Shown: piece after piece, positions 21,766-33,169 of the stretch | How positions within the stretch are numbered: position 1 is the stretch's first letter | Layout of the letters: every line of letters begins with the position of its first letter | Assembly (NCBI GenBank): GCA_013115125.1 | Contig: JABANN010000068.1 | Span: 1-64,000 of the forward strand | Source of the DNA: Perkinsus olseni | Lineage: Eukaryota; Perkinsozoa; Perkinsida | Direction: 5' to 3' | DNA length: 64,000 nt | Made by a program: the position numbers and the translations under genes | Notes under the pieces: generated by a model | The model's input: the letters and a program-made list of their open reading frames with translations, nothing else | Database searches by the model: none | Told to the model about the DNA's origin: nothing

Positions 21766-23302
21766 CTACTGTAGTTCTAGGTGGTCCACTGCTATGCCGT
21801 GAAGACCAAATCTCTTCGCCAATCTGACCTTGCCGATTGCTCTGGTCCGAGAGTAGAAATAATAAAGTCTACCATCAGGGCCAAAAACCGTTCCGTCACC
21901 GTCAGGGTCAGCACCGAACTTGGTAATTACGTCGTGATAATTAGTGATGGAGCTGCCACGCGGGTCGTCAGATTTGTCATAAGTCTTGGCAACAGAACTT
22001 ATCTGAGTACACAGAGAACTGCGGACCTCATTAATGCGAGTAAGATCGATTCACTAAACCGGCCACCTACCTCGAGGATGAGCTTGTCTGCTTGTACTCC
22101 AGCCTCGGTAGCGTTCTTTATGGCCTTCTCAGCAATCGCGTCCGTGAGGAACAGACCTCTTTCGGAATCCGAGGCTTCTCCCTTGACCCTGGGCTCGAGC
22201 GTAACGACATTGAAATCAGCGAGTTGAGGGATTCCGGTTTCAAGAGCTCGATGCCACTCATAATAGTAGGACCTAACAAGACAAGTCAAGTGAGCTGCGA
22301 CGTCACAATCTTCTCTACGTTGAGCGGGAAACGAACAGCGAATTCATAACGAATGCACCCTATATGCCATGGAAGCTCACTTCACCGTGGTAACTATCCC
22401 CAGTTCCTTGAAGGCTTCGAAGCGCTTTTTCGTAACGGCCAACTGATCCTCATCAAACCAGTCGTTCACCATCCAGAAGCCGTCCACAGGGTAAGCTTCC
22501 ATGAATTCTCGAACACTGCTCTTGAGAATTTCTTTGTCGAAGTCTTTGAACTGGTCCTGCAGACCCCGTCTCAGATAGGCTACTATTTTACCCCCCTTTG
22601 CCTTCACTCGCCCTCTCAGGGCCATGAACTTGGACTTATCCCAAGCTTCAAGCTGGGAAAACATCTTGCTGTAAACGATCATGTTATTTTGGAGCATGTA
22701 GCCGGGCAGAATAAAGTTCCTCGTACCATTCATCAAAAGTTCATCGAAGTGCGAATCCCAGTCGAAACGGCTATGGTTTCCGAACTCCAGAGGTTCCCAT
22801 GGATGCATCACTTCTTTATAGAACTCTAAGCCTTTGCCGGGGGGTGATGTGGTTAGTAAGGGTGAACGGGAGTATGGTGTCGGACATGGCTTCCTCAAGT
22901 TATAATTGCAACGCAGGGAATGGACAAGCTGGTGGAGGAGGCAGAAGCTCAGGAGCTGCTCTGGAGTCCTCATGCAATGACGATGACAAAAGGGATAACT
23001 AATGTAGACAAATCGAGTTGAACGACTCGACCGAGACTCAGAATTGTTGGTGACTTCCCAATCCTCGACTGATGAATCGGATCGCATCCGGCGTGCGCAT
23101 AAGCTTGCCAGTCGCATACGTTGCAATAATTCATTTCCCGCTCTTCTATTCGAGTGAATCGATCCACGACGACTCGGCACCTGGGTAATCCTAGACTGTC
23201 GTTGGTATCATAGAATATCACGAGCGAAAAGAACGCGAGGGCCAGTCCCAGGGTGACGTGACGTGAGGAGGCCTCCACATGACGTGATGTAGCGCTCGCC
23301 AC
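21766..23302 (-). CDS. GH18 (chitinase)-like secreted protein, probably catalytically altered
   Basis: Exons on the minus strand: a possible signal-anchor exon from ATG 23302 (MASATSRHVEASS then a hydrophobic LGLALAFFSLVIFY), a main exon ending at 22381, 22071-22272, and 21766-22002 (TAG 21766-21768). The main exon has LEFYKEVMHPWEP, then RVKAKGGKIVAYL, REFMEAYPVDGFWMVNDWF. The middle exon has WHRALETGIPQLADFNVVTLEP. The last has GPDGRLYYFYSRTRA, KVRLAKRFGLHGIAV. This order of strands (gravity-sink strand, DGxxxxN at the DxxDxDxE position, C-terminal GLxG strand) is that of a GH18 TIM barrel. The usual catalytic Glu is not present after VDGF, so a carbohydrate-binding or inactive role is likely. 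The join of the first exon is uncertain. Confidence 0.6.
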
Positions 23303-24018
23303 ACCCTGAATGCCTCAATCGAAGCTCTACGGAGGGAGTTAATTAAGCCCGTTACGAGGATTTGCACGACAGTACACTGTCGTGGAGAGACTGACGCTAG
23401 TAGTAGTAGTGGTAGTAGTAATACGCTGCGTCGACAAAATCAAAAAGTTTTCAACCTGAATGCCGCCTCTAATCTTCATTCGCTGCGCAGGGCCCCAGTT
23501 TCTAGTCTCGCGGGTTTTATTCTACCTTGGTCAAGCTTCTAATTTGGCTACATTGTAGCCAGTAAACTCTGGCAGGTGTCTCCTAAATCATAATATTTGC
23601 CTCACGTTGGATTCTAAGATCCCTTAACGTTGAGTCTTAATTCCAGGACTTAAAGCTCTAGACAGTCCCAACAGATATTCGAAGTCGGCACACTCGGACG
23701 AGCAGACAATTTTTCTGCACCACCTCGAAGTCCACAATTTAGTATCAACTACTCAACCCGTCTCATCCACTATGAAAAAATCTTCTTGGAAACTCTTATC
23801 CGGCTGTAAGAATGGATTTGTGAAACGAACTAATACCTCGGCGACTGGAGCCACCTAATCAGTTGGCGGGTCAATGGGCCAGGATAACTCAGCGTACCAA
23901 GTCAAACTTGCTTGACAAGAGGAAGGAATGAAGCCCGTCAATCCGACGAATTGAGATCATGAGCGAGATCTGACGAGATGAGATCTCGTCATCACGAGAT
24001 TAAGTACACGACCGTCAC
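23303..24018. other. duplicated flank and GTA-rich microsatellite
   Basis: A run of TAG/GTA triplets lies at about 23396-23422. From about 23570 the sequence matches 21290-21765, the downstream flank of the first GH18-like gene. The second copy is therefore a tandem duplicate that includes its 3' flank. A palindrome-like GAGATCT...AGATCTC lies near 23966-23985. Confidence 0.6.
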
Positions 24019-24714
24019 CTACTGCCACTTTGGCACAAGGTGCGGCACTGCAACACCGTGAAGACCATATTTCTTCGCCAACCTTACCTTGCCGAGTGTC
24101 CTGGGTCGAGAGTAGAAATAATAAAGTCTACCATCAGGACCGAAAACTGTGCCGTCGCCGTCGGGGTCAGCACCGAATTCGGTAGTTGCTTGGTAATACC
24201 CGGTGATGGTACTCGGGTCGTCAGATCTGTCATAGGTCTTAGCAACAGAAGTTATCTGAGCAATCAGAGAACAGCAGACTTCGATTAATGCGGACAGATA
24301 ATTAACCGGTCACTTACTTTGAGGATGAGCTTGTCTGCTCGTGCTCCAGCCTCGGTAGCGTTTGTTATGACCTTCTCAGCGATCGCGTCCGTGAGGAACA
24401 GACCTCTTTCGGAATCCGAAACGTCGTCATCGAGTCTGGGCTCGAGAGTAACGACATTCAAATCAGCAAGTTGAGGGATTCCGGTCTCCGTGAGCGCTCG
24501 ATGCCAATCATAATATGTGCACCTAAAAGGACAAGTCAAGCGAAGCGTGATGTCGGCGACATCATGTCGTAGTCCAATCCAGCTTGAGCGGCGACTTCGC
24601 AATCCACTCCTGCTGTGGGAACTCACTCCGCCATGAAAGTTATCCCCAGTCCCTTGAAGGTTGCGATGAGATCTCCCGAAATAAGCAAGGGATCCTTATC
24701 AAACCGACCCAATA
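24019..24714 (-). pseudogene. GH18-like gene copy, 3' half (interrupted)
   Basis: Exons 24627-24714 (partial), 24318-24532 and 24019-24255 are open and keep the splice sites of the copy at 21.8 kb, ending with TAG 24019-24021. Blocks: WHRALTETGIPQLADLNVVTLEP, FGADPDGDGTVFGPDGRLYYF, KVRLAKKYGLHGVAV. The first partial exon begins GRFDKDPLLIS, which aligns to the middle of the main exon of the intact copy. Immediately upstream lies a foreign 1.6 kb block, beyond which the missing N-terminal half resumes at 26314. Confidence 0.7.
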
Positions 24715-26313
24715 GGGGTGTTCAGAGAACCTTTTCTATTGGAGAGATATACGGCACGGTTTCTTGGAGGAGAAATCGATTAGCTGGGGATAGAACCCTG
24801 GCTTATCGTCTGGCTAGCGACGTCATCGGTGGACCCCGTGAGGACCAACCGGGCGCACCGCATGACGGCGCAAGGTTCGGAAGTAACCCACTCTTGGCTC
24901 AGTGTCAGGGCAACGTGCCCTGACCCATCAGGGACAGGACTCCTGTCACAGGAGGGAGGGTTGGCTATGAGTCACGGTTTGCGGCGTTCGGTTAGGTCGC
25001 TAGAGTTCGTCACCGGAAAGGTGACCTGCCGCGGGAAGGACGGGTGTGTGAGCGTATGGTGCGATGGTCGCTCCTGATCGCACCAAGGCAACAGGCAACA
25101 CTGCAGTGGTCCTGATGGAGTGATAGTGAGAGTTTCTAGGAGGTGCGAGGCATCACCTCAGGTGATTCACCTGACCGGCATGACAACCTGTAGTTGACAC
25201 AGAGAGCAGTGGTGACTGCTAGGTGCGAGCGGGGATCCGTCCATCTGACGGACTGTGTGAGATAGTGGTGATAGGCAGAGCGGTCACCGTTGCGGGGTGT
25301 GGACTGGAGTATGTGATGGGACGACGCGGGGTCACCGTCGCTACGGGTATCCGTCAAGAGGATCGGTGTCCGTCAAGAGGACCATACGCCGTCATGGTTG
25401 TCGTCACGGACGCCTCCTTTCGAGGTTACAAACGAAGTTGGATAAAACGGACGCGTAGCTGTCACGTCTCGAGGGTACACTTCGTACGGGGTCTCGACGA
25501 GACCGTCTCGTACTATGCGGGACACGCGGTTCGTAGTGGCATGAGACTCAAGCGAGGGTGAGAGGGCCTCTATCCCGTTAGACGCGGGTTTGTGCGAGTT
25601 GGGGGACTAGAGATGAGATGACTGTGTGGTCAACACGCGAGTAGCTATCCCACTACAGTCACGCTCAACCTCTGGTCTGTATTGCCAAACTCAGGCCCCG
25701 GTTTTCGGGCCGCGGGTTTGAGGTTTGGTCAATACCTCTCCCATCCCCAGCGTCTATGGGATTTCTGCAATTCAGAATACGTTCCAGAATGCAAAACACC
25801 AAAATCGCGATCAGAGAACTGGCCCCGAAATACATTCTGGAAAGTGTTTCAGAAGGATTCCGAACGCGTTCAGTAGACTTCAGATTGTATTCCGAAACGT
25901 ATTCCAGAATGCGAAATCTGGGCACGAGAAAATCGTATTCTGAGCGAATATTTTACGAATATTTTATCGGGACCCTGGGCCAGGGTCCCTGGCTAAGGAT
26001 CGAACTCGGGGTTTTGCGGATGAGGACTGGGCGCATTACCGCTAGGCCATTTGACTGAATTTCGGCGGCGACGCCTGTCGGGGGTTGGGCGCTTGTGGGC
26101 TAGCGGACGTTGCGCACGAAACGTTTCCGGAATCCATTCTAAGAATGCGTTCTGAGAATGCGATCCGCTGAACGCATTTCGGAATCGATTCTGGGACACA
26201 TTCCGAGATATTTGAGAATGTAGTCCTCTGAACACGATTCGGGAATCAATTCTGAGAATCGATTCTGAGAATACTTTCTGGAATTGATTCCGGCTGATTT
26301 TTCTGAGCACCCC
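24715..26313. mobile_element. 1.6-kb insertion with inverted ends inside a GH18-like gene
   Basis: The two halves of the GH18-like gene abut this block exactly when aligned to the intact copy. The ends GGGGTGTTCAGAGAA (24715-24729) and TTTTCTGAGCACCCC (26299-26313) are inverted with 13 of 15 matches. Inside are a B-box-like sequence near the left end (minus strand, about 24786-24808), a GC-rich centre, a region full of ATTCYGRAAT-type palindromes (25760-26290) and a tRNA-like segment (25990-26055, minus; box A TGGCCTAGCGG, box B GAGTTCGATCC). No transposase frame is visible, so it would be non-autonomous. No clear target duplication is seen (flanks caata and ggatg). Confidence 0.7.
25760..26298. 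repeat. dense short palindromes of the ATTCTGGAAT type
   Basis: Dozens of partly palindromic strings (GAATCGATTC, ATTCCAGAAT, ATTCTGAGAAT and relatives) crowd this stretch. The same strings appear singly at 40190 and 47525, so the sequence is dispersed in this genome. Confidence 0.7.
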
Positions 26314-26640
26314 GGATGCCACTAAGAAGTCGTCCACAGGGTAGGCTTCTAGGAATTTTCGAACAATCCCCTGGAATGCTCCTCTGTCGAAGTACTCAAA
26401 AGGGCCATTAGGTCACCCCACCACAATCTGGCTACTATTTCACCCCCCTTTGCCTTGACTCGCTCTCTCAGGGCCATGAACTTGGACTTATCCCAAGCTT
26501 CAAGCTGGGAAAACATCTTGCTGTAAACGATCATGTTATTTTGGAGCATGTAGCCGGGCAGAATAGAGTTCCTCGTACCATTCATCAAAAGTTCATCGAA
26601 ATGCGAATCCCAGAGGAAACGGTCAACCCCTTTGATATAA
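26314..26640 (-). pseudogene. GH18-like gene copy, 5' half (interrupted)
   Basis: The minus-strand frame has MMNGTRNSILPGYMLQNN, FSQLEAWDKSKFMALRERV and RKFLEAYPVDDFLVAS, matching the main exon of the copy at 22.4-22.8 kb. A few shifts occur between KAKGGEIVA and FDRGAFQGIVRK. It stops at the right end of the insertion. The N-terminal exon seen in the intact copy is not evident upstream. Confidence 0.65.
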
Positions 26641-27366
26641 AGAAGTAGACTCTTCTTAGTGTAGCGGCCTGCTATCAGCTCTCCAGACTTGCCCCGGTCG
26701 ACATTGGAGACTCGTGTTGGTATGAGTAGTATTCTACGAGTTCAGCTAGCGACCTCGAATATTCATTCGCTGCGCAGGGTTTCAGCTTTCTAGTCCTTCG
26801 AGTTTCATCGGATGAAATTCATCCCACGTTTAGCAATTTTTTATGTGGCTACAAGACGAGTTTTCCTACGTGCTGAGCAAGCTTTCGGTCGAGTTGCCCT
26901 CTGACTCACGCCGCGGTGATGATGGAGTACATCGTATTGTGGAATTGCTCGAATGCCCTTGAACGCAACAGATGCTAATTTCTCACGCACATCGGCACAA
27001 CTGTAGTGATACAACATGATTATCTGTCCGGTAATATCGGACATCTTCCATCAAGACTTCATCATCCATCAATGTAATGGCAAAGACTTGATAAACAGCA
27101 ACGTTAGAAAGAGAATAGGAAGCATGCCAAAGTGATAAATATGACCACTCGAGAGCGATAGTGACGAACTTAATGACCAACTCCGAATCACGATGATGGC
27201 AATAAAGGTAGAGAGCTCGAAAACGGTAGGCTCTCCGGTACAGACGAATTCAACTCTCACCGTCGATAAGAGTCACTTACCGACCTAAGGACGGTCATTA
27301 CGCCGGAAGTAATGGCCATCAGATTTCATGGCATGCTCGACGGCTTCGTCGCGCATTCGATTCCAC
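26641..27366. other. no supported gene
   Basis: Short overlapping frames only. The 3' extension of the small secreted gene on the minus strand may reach to about 27290: a frame reading SLKAEWNRMRDEAVEHAMK is open there, shifted against the main frame. Confidence 0.35.
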
Positions 27367-27729
27367 TCAGCCTTGAGTGATTGCCAACTCATTTCCGACT
27401 CGATTTCTTGACTCCGTCAAGAAGTTTACTCTGTACAAAGCGGCAATCCTTGTAAACTCTCGAAAGTTGGCAGGGTTATATCCAGGCATACCAGTAACTT
27501 TATCTACGATGTGGCGGATCTCGGGCTCTCGCAAATACTCAAGAGGAACTGGATCGTCGCCGCTCACTTGCTGCCCCCGGAACAGCCCTATGTTGCTATC
27601 CTTAGCTATCATCGATGGACTTACTTCGCGATGGGGCTGGGGTGTCGGTGCGCCAGCTGCATTGCCGAAAGGCAAGTAGGAAATCAACGCAGCGATGAGC
27701 GATGTTGCGATGAGAAGACGAACCGACAT
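27367..27729 (-). CDS. small secreted protein
   Basis: ATG at 27729-27727 opens with a clear signal peptide (MSVRLLIATSLIAALISYL) and a likely cleavage after FGNAAG. The mature part is polar and Pro-rich (APTPQPHREVSPS), then a helical LREPEIRHIVDKVTG and FREFTRIAALYR. The frame stops at 27367 after 120 codons. A frame with a strongly helical continuation lies just downstream in another phase, so a frameshift, or a small missed intron, near 27400 is possible. No family recognised. It is typical in size of the secreted effector-like proteins of parasitic protists. Confidence 0.55.
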   Translation of the reverse strand: MSVRLLIATSLIAALISYLPFGNAAGAPTPQPHREVSPSMIAKDSNIGLFRGQQVSGDDPVPLEYLREPEIRHIVDKVTGMPGYNPANFREFTRIAALYRVNFLTESRNRVGNELAITQG

Positions 27730-28890
27730 TTGATACTGTAGATTGGCTTGCGCCTCGAGGAAAAACCCTGACAGACGGCCGCACGACGCGTACTGGAGGC
27801 CACTCGGACGGCGAGCGCGGCTTATCACACCACGCTTAGATGGTGATGTGACGTGACACAGAAATTGTGCTACGGTCCCGCCTTAAAATCGGTGGGAACT
27901 GTTGGTTCGAGCAGGAAGTTCTCGCTCGCCGCTCCGTCAGATGGAGTTTGGTTAGAACCGTGCTGCTCCGACAGTAGCGATTTGGGAGATTAGAAGCCTT
28001 GCTCGAGGGGTCCGTATCCCTCGTGAGCTTGGGAGCTTGACATAGTTGGAAATGGAGTGAATGGGGTTATACAAATACCGGTAGTTCGTCGACTTAGCCA
28101 TGCATTTCTTATTAGCGCTCAATAAATAATTGCGCGTTTCCACAGGATGAGCGAGATGCGCTCAGCGAAGCGGCGTGAATTATCACAGAGGATCATCATG
28201 CGACCAAAGGCCTGGAATTGTGCGCCTGCCATGAGTATGAGTCTTATAGACACCACCTTTGTACCTTTGTACTGAGGGACACGAGGAGTGTATGGTGGGT
28301 TCGGCCTCCGTGTAAATTACCGGTGCACTATCTCGTTGCAGTAGATGTAGTTGTAGAACACAACATAAATAGATTGGGCTCATAGTGAACGAGGCAGGGC
28401 AGATAGTAAGTGGAATAGTTGAGAGAATGGAGTGATAATGCGAGGCTAGTATGAGCAGCACAGCTCCATTGTGTTATGTAGACAGTGAACCGGGCCTTGA
28501 TGCTACTAAAGTGGCAGCACTCGCCCTCCGTCTACTGTTCACGTCATCATGTTTCGAGGTGAGTTCCGGTACTGTGTCAAGTGGTACAGGTGGTTTGTCG
28601 TACAGCATCAATCTGGGACTCAACTCAACCCTACAGGAACCGTTTCGTTCGTACAGGTGCAACTCGTAAGGGCTCATTGTTTTTGCCCCGAAGGGAGTCG
28701 TATGATTCCGATTCGGAAATTCCGGAAATTCACACTCAAGTGCTCAAACAGTACAGTATACTCTTCGGAATTTCCGAAGATTATACTCTTTGAACACCGC
28801 AATCGAATATAGTTCAACGTCCATCATTTTCACCATATCACGGTGAATAGCACCTGTCGGTCAACTGTTTTACCAGTTGTTGTTGCCGTA
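27730..28890. other. intergenic, no recognised gene
   Basis: This should hold the promoters of the divergent small secreted gene and the fucosyltransferase gene. A short inverted repeat CTCTTCGGAATTTCCGAAG lies near 28762. Overlapping frames at 28450-28800 have no motifs. Confidence 0.4.
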
Positions 28891-31800
28891 ATGCCTCGAA
28901 GTCGGCCCGGCAGCGGCAGCGGCGGTTCTCCAATACGAGGCCTGGCGGTCTCACTAATAATACTCATGATACTGGTCCTTCTTTGCGTTATGATCAACAC
29001 GTGAGGTCTCTTCTACTCGCGGTGACACGGTAATCACAGATCATCCTCAGCTTCTACGTTCATACAACCACTAGTGTCAGACTGAGGCGTTTAGAAGATG
29101 TAAGGCAGCACGGGAGAGCACATTAAGGAAAGAGACTGGAATTAAGTTTTATTGATAAGAGCTGTGTCACGAAAGTCGCATCATTCGAAAGGCTGTATAA
29201 GTGTATGATCTAATGGCCGCGGTCTCACTCAAATACTCACACTTCAAATGCTCCAGTTCAGCTCTTTTTCGAGCACTCGGTTTTCCGTGGCAAGAACTCA
29301 ACTGGGAGGGAGAAAAGCTTTCGTTTCCATCTTCGATACTGACGGCAGGCAGTAGCCTCGTGAGAACGAAAGCAGACAACTTCGATAGAGACGGAGTTGG
29401 CGCTTTCGTTGGTGGGCTTGGCGATGCAGGATATTGTGATGGTTTCATACAACTTCCATATGCTCAGCATATGTTAGTTTTATAAAATCATATTATGCTC
29501 ACCGTGAAGGGATCAAGGTGAAAATCTGATTCAATTTTGGTAAAATTGGACCTGCCTTTTTTGTTAAGTAGAGACTTCTTGTGGAAGCACATGTATACTG
29601 AGGCTTGTTAGGCCGTCGCCGACCTATTAACGAAGTCCGAGGAGCAAAAAAAAGAGATACGAAAAAGTTGGTATTCAATTCACAAAGCACGCCTGCACTG
29701 ATCTGATGGTCAGGTCCTAGCAGCAGCATCTCGCCCTCGGTCAGTTCAACCTCTGAAGAATCTGAGGTTGACGCTGGCATCGAAAAGAAGCGAAGATTCA
29801 TAGCAAGTCCAACCTACTCAGTAAGTTTGCGGGAAGTACCAGCGTGGAGGTGAGGTCTTGTCAGCATCATGTTCGCGGCATCAAGAAATCAATGAAGACT
29901 CAATCGAGAACTCCGATCGACTTAGCGACCTTGGAGGGAAAGACTGACATCGAGCTGAAAAAGATGGGCTTCGGTATCTGAGGTTTATCATGGGTTTTCT
30001 TACACTCTTCGCCACGCCAGGCCTCGACGAACGGTACCTCAACTCGATGCTTCGACGGGTGACGAGTAATGTTGATCGCATTCTTCATGGCATACCTGGC
30101 GAAAAGGTGAGTATGATGATGATGATCTGGGATGGTTGAGGGTAATCGTGGTGACATCATCAACACCAGTTGTGTCCCTCCGACACACACACCGTGACTA
30201 CAGTCATCTCTAGTGGACTGTGGAGGTGAAACAGCTGATGATTGATAGTCACCATATGTTTCTGATTTGTAATAGAATGAGTGATTACGACGATCGATGA
30301 TATTGCAAGTGTAATCCGAATGGCCAATTAGTAAGACTGATTGATCATCAGCAGCCTGTTGACAGGCTGCTGATAGTGTGATAACTGCCAAGGTCGTTGA
30401 CAAAGAGCGCTGATCATCGTGGTGAGCGGCTGCGCCTGTTCGGAAAACCTGAAGGCTGTGATGCCGAGCTGTGATCACCGACGTGATGGTCGTGTTGTTG
30501 TTTTCAGAGGTCCTCATTAGTACTCTTCGCGGACACCTTCTGGGGTCAGCGACAGGAAAATCGGTTGTACGAACCATGTCCAGTACGCTGTGAATACACC
30601 AATGACCGCAGCCGGGCTCCCCGTGGTATGCACGCTTCAACCTTGGATACCTTAGTAGGCCTGTTCTCAGCCGACGGTGTGGTTCATCACATGGTTGACT
30701 TTTATGAGTTCACAGCGGGGGAAAAGCCACCCAATCAGCGCTGGATAGCCCTGCAGATCGAACCAGACAATCTCCACTCAAGAATGAGAGACCGTGAACT
30801 TCTTTCCAATGTAATAATCATTCATCCTTGATGAGGCGGTATTTACTCTCACTGGTCAGTTCGACGCGACCGCCAGTTCCATAATCAACGGTCATTACCC
30901 CGAGGCACAGGACTCTGGTGGGTTGGCTGTTGATTTCTCGTGGTTGCTCGTAGTCACCCTAGGATCATTGAACAGTCGATCATCTTTGTGATAGTGTGAT
31001 CACACAATCCCTCATGTCTCCTAGCGCTAGTAGTACTTGTTCCTAGGATGATAGTTGATATCGTGGGAGTTGTTGTGCAACTGTTGTCCCATAATCCCGA
31101 TGTGATCAGCGCCATCGGAACAGCAGAAGTCTGTGGCCAGACAATGATAGCAGCACTCGAACACAGGGGTCAGCGTATGGTCTACTGGGCTCGTCCTTCC
31201 ACCGTTGGACAGATGAGTTCGGTACCCTTCCCAGAGTGCATTTCCTTCTCAGGCGTATCGAAGCATATTTTGACACCATTACTATCAGATTATTTTTTCG
31301 AGGACCCTTCCTTCTGGAGACCGTCCAAAGTGAGCCGTCATTACCACCACGATGATGATGACCACTTCTTGGTTAAGGTCTCTTTCGAGAAGCGAAGCAA
31401 AAATGCAGTTTATTTGCAGCGAGCGTGCGACTCCCCCACCGGCCGTGCCGAATTCGTAATTCAAATTGAAATTTTCGGTGGTTTATTTTTTCCGCCGCAG
31501 GTTCAGGAGTTGATGAACCATTATCCGGTGGACAGCATGGGCCCTTGTTTACATAACAAAGACGACAACCGAGCGATGGGCGCACCTTCGGACATACTCC
31601 AACAGTGAACCTACTCGTGGAAGACCATGATGATCAGGGAATATCTTTAGGTATCTTTTCTATATTGCGATTGAACCTTATGAGCTTTACTGCTCCGATA
31701 AGATAGCAAGAGCTCAACAGGTAGGAGAAACCTGAGCTCTTCTCGAAGTCTTTTGGTTGAACAGTATAGCAATGGGGACATCCAACTTATACTATAGTGA

Positions 31801-32218
31801 TTAGCATGGAGACTTAGATAACTTAGTCCCTATATTATAGTGCTCACCCAGCACTGCCCAGCTAAGTTTTGATACGGTGAACACAATGGAGACAGATGCT
31901 GCGGCACTTCCCTGGTCCGTTCAAGACGATAATTTCAGGGTGGTGCAATCGTCATCTTCCGTGGTTGCCCGGAGGTCTATTGGACTCTCCCCAATCGCCG
32001 AGCTCTCATTAATGTTGACGATTTTTCGGGCCCGAGCGAGGTTGCACAGTGAGTGCGGCTGCTGCTGCTGCTAGCGACCCTCGTCATTTGCAAGGTTCGA
32101 GGTTAGATACATGAAGGCGGTGGCGGCTAACAAGACACTCTGGTTGGAGCATACCAGTTGGTGGACGTCTCCAGGAGAGATCAAAGAACACTTTATAAGG
32201 TTCTCCAGATTCCAGTAG
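28891..32218 (+). CDS. GT10 family alpha-1,3-fucosyltransferase
   Basis: Likely a Golgi type II enzyme that adds fucose from GDP-fucose to glycans. The first exon, 28891-29000, encodes MPRSRPGSGSGGSPIRG then a membrane anchor LAVSLIILMILVLLCVMI. Catalytic exons: one ending 30106, then 30508-30810, 30836-30917, 31055-31329, 31378-31455, 31501 to about 31580, 31651-31720, 31939-32048 and 32095-32218. Family marks, in order: LVLFADTFWG; C...C.YTNDRS; ADGVVHHMVDF; QRWIALQIEPDN (acceptor-side block); ACDSPTGRAEF joined to VQELMNHYPVDSMGPC; YLFYIAIEPYELYCSDKI at the position of the FxxxFENs..dYvTEK motif; AIVIFRGCPEVY...FSGPSEVA; and a final W-containing helix. ENS/TEK is altered to EPY/SDK, so donor binding may differ. 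Exons between 29000 and about 29984 are unresolved. Confidence 0.8.
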
Positions 32219-32480
32219 GTGGGGGGGGGGTATCTTGGGTTGATGCTTGCAAAAGGCGGGCTGGGCTATATTAGATCGCTAATGGCAGCATACTCGGTCG
32301 AAAAGGTAGAGGGTGCACCGAAACCTCACTTGCCGAATCACTGCTGCCTGCAGCGTCGCCGAGAAAATATTTCTACGAAGGTGGCGATTGATGCTTCTGC
32401 CGATCATACCCAATATCTCGTTATTCCACGGTGGGATTGCCACCACAGGGCGATGCCGCACTTCACCTGAATGAGCTAAT

Positions 32481-32850
32481 AGGCGCAGAAGAGTGTTTTT
32501 CACTACAACCAGAATGGACTTGCGAGGGAAACAGCGATCACTCTCGGTCAAAGATTATCCCATTAAACAATACTTCGACGCAATCAGAGTCATGGTGATG
32601 AGTTCCGCTGCATTACTGTCTAAGCCCGACCTCATAGGATTCTCTCCGTGCATCAACCTTAGATACATGCACTCACAGTGTAGAATGTGCATCTTCGCTT
32701 TAACGGGCGAAGACCCTCTGGAGGTATCCTCCGAGGCATGGGACCAGCCACTGGTGCCAGAAGGTGGCCCGCTGAGTGATGAAGAGAAGGGCAAGGTGGG
32801 TGATGGGAAAGGCTGTATGAAAACTATTGACGCTACGATACACTGATAAT
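32481..32850 (+). CDS. possible terminal exon of the fucosyltransferase or separate ORF
   Basis: Open plus-strand frame with MDLRGKQRSLSVKDYPI and later RYMHSQCRMCIFALTGEDP. GT10 enzymes often end in a CxxC-bearing tail and QCRMC would fit, either by splicing past the TAG at 32216 or via the acceptor near 32638. The rest is acidic and low in hydrophobics. A gtgggt donor lies at about 32796. It could equally be an unrelated short gene. Confidence 0.35.
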
Positions 32851-33169
32851 ATGATAATCATAGTTCTCATCAGTTCTACACGATAGTTCTCTCATGAGCA
32901 CTCTTGATGAGAACTACAAAGTTTTCGATTTTCTATTCACTTTTTTTCAACATTATCTGGGACTCATCGTGAGGGTGTCGTTCACCGAGAGCACTGTGTT
33001 GATCGCAGCGAGCTGTGGTCGTAGTGGCATCAACAGGAAGGGAACTGTGCATGACGAGAATTGCGGCGCCGAGGCATCGTGGCGATCAACACATCAGGCC
33101 AGACGTGCTTATCATTGAGAAAGATCAGCGATCTCAGGAAGATTCAGGAATTCTGGATCTTTCTCAGAT

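Noticed and set aside
22092-22829. Plus-strand open frames opposite the GH18-like gene
   Set aside because: They are antisense shadows. The minus strand has family motifs and matching splice sites.
24700-24730. A target-site duplication flanking the 1.6-kb insertion
   Set aside because: Flanks caata and ggatg do not match; none is claimed.
30000-30640. A 246-codon minus-strand frame over 29900-30640
   Set aside because: It overlaps fucosyltransferase exons whose plus-strand motifs are clear.
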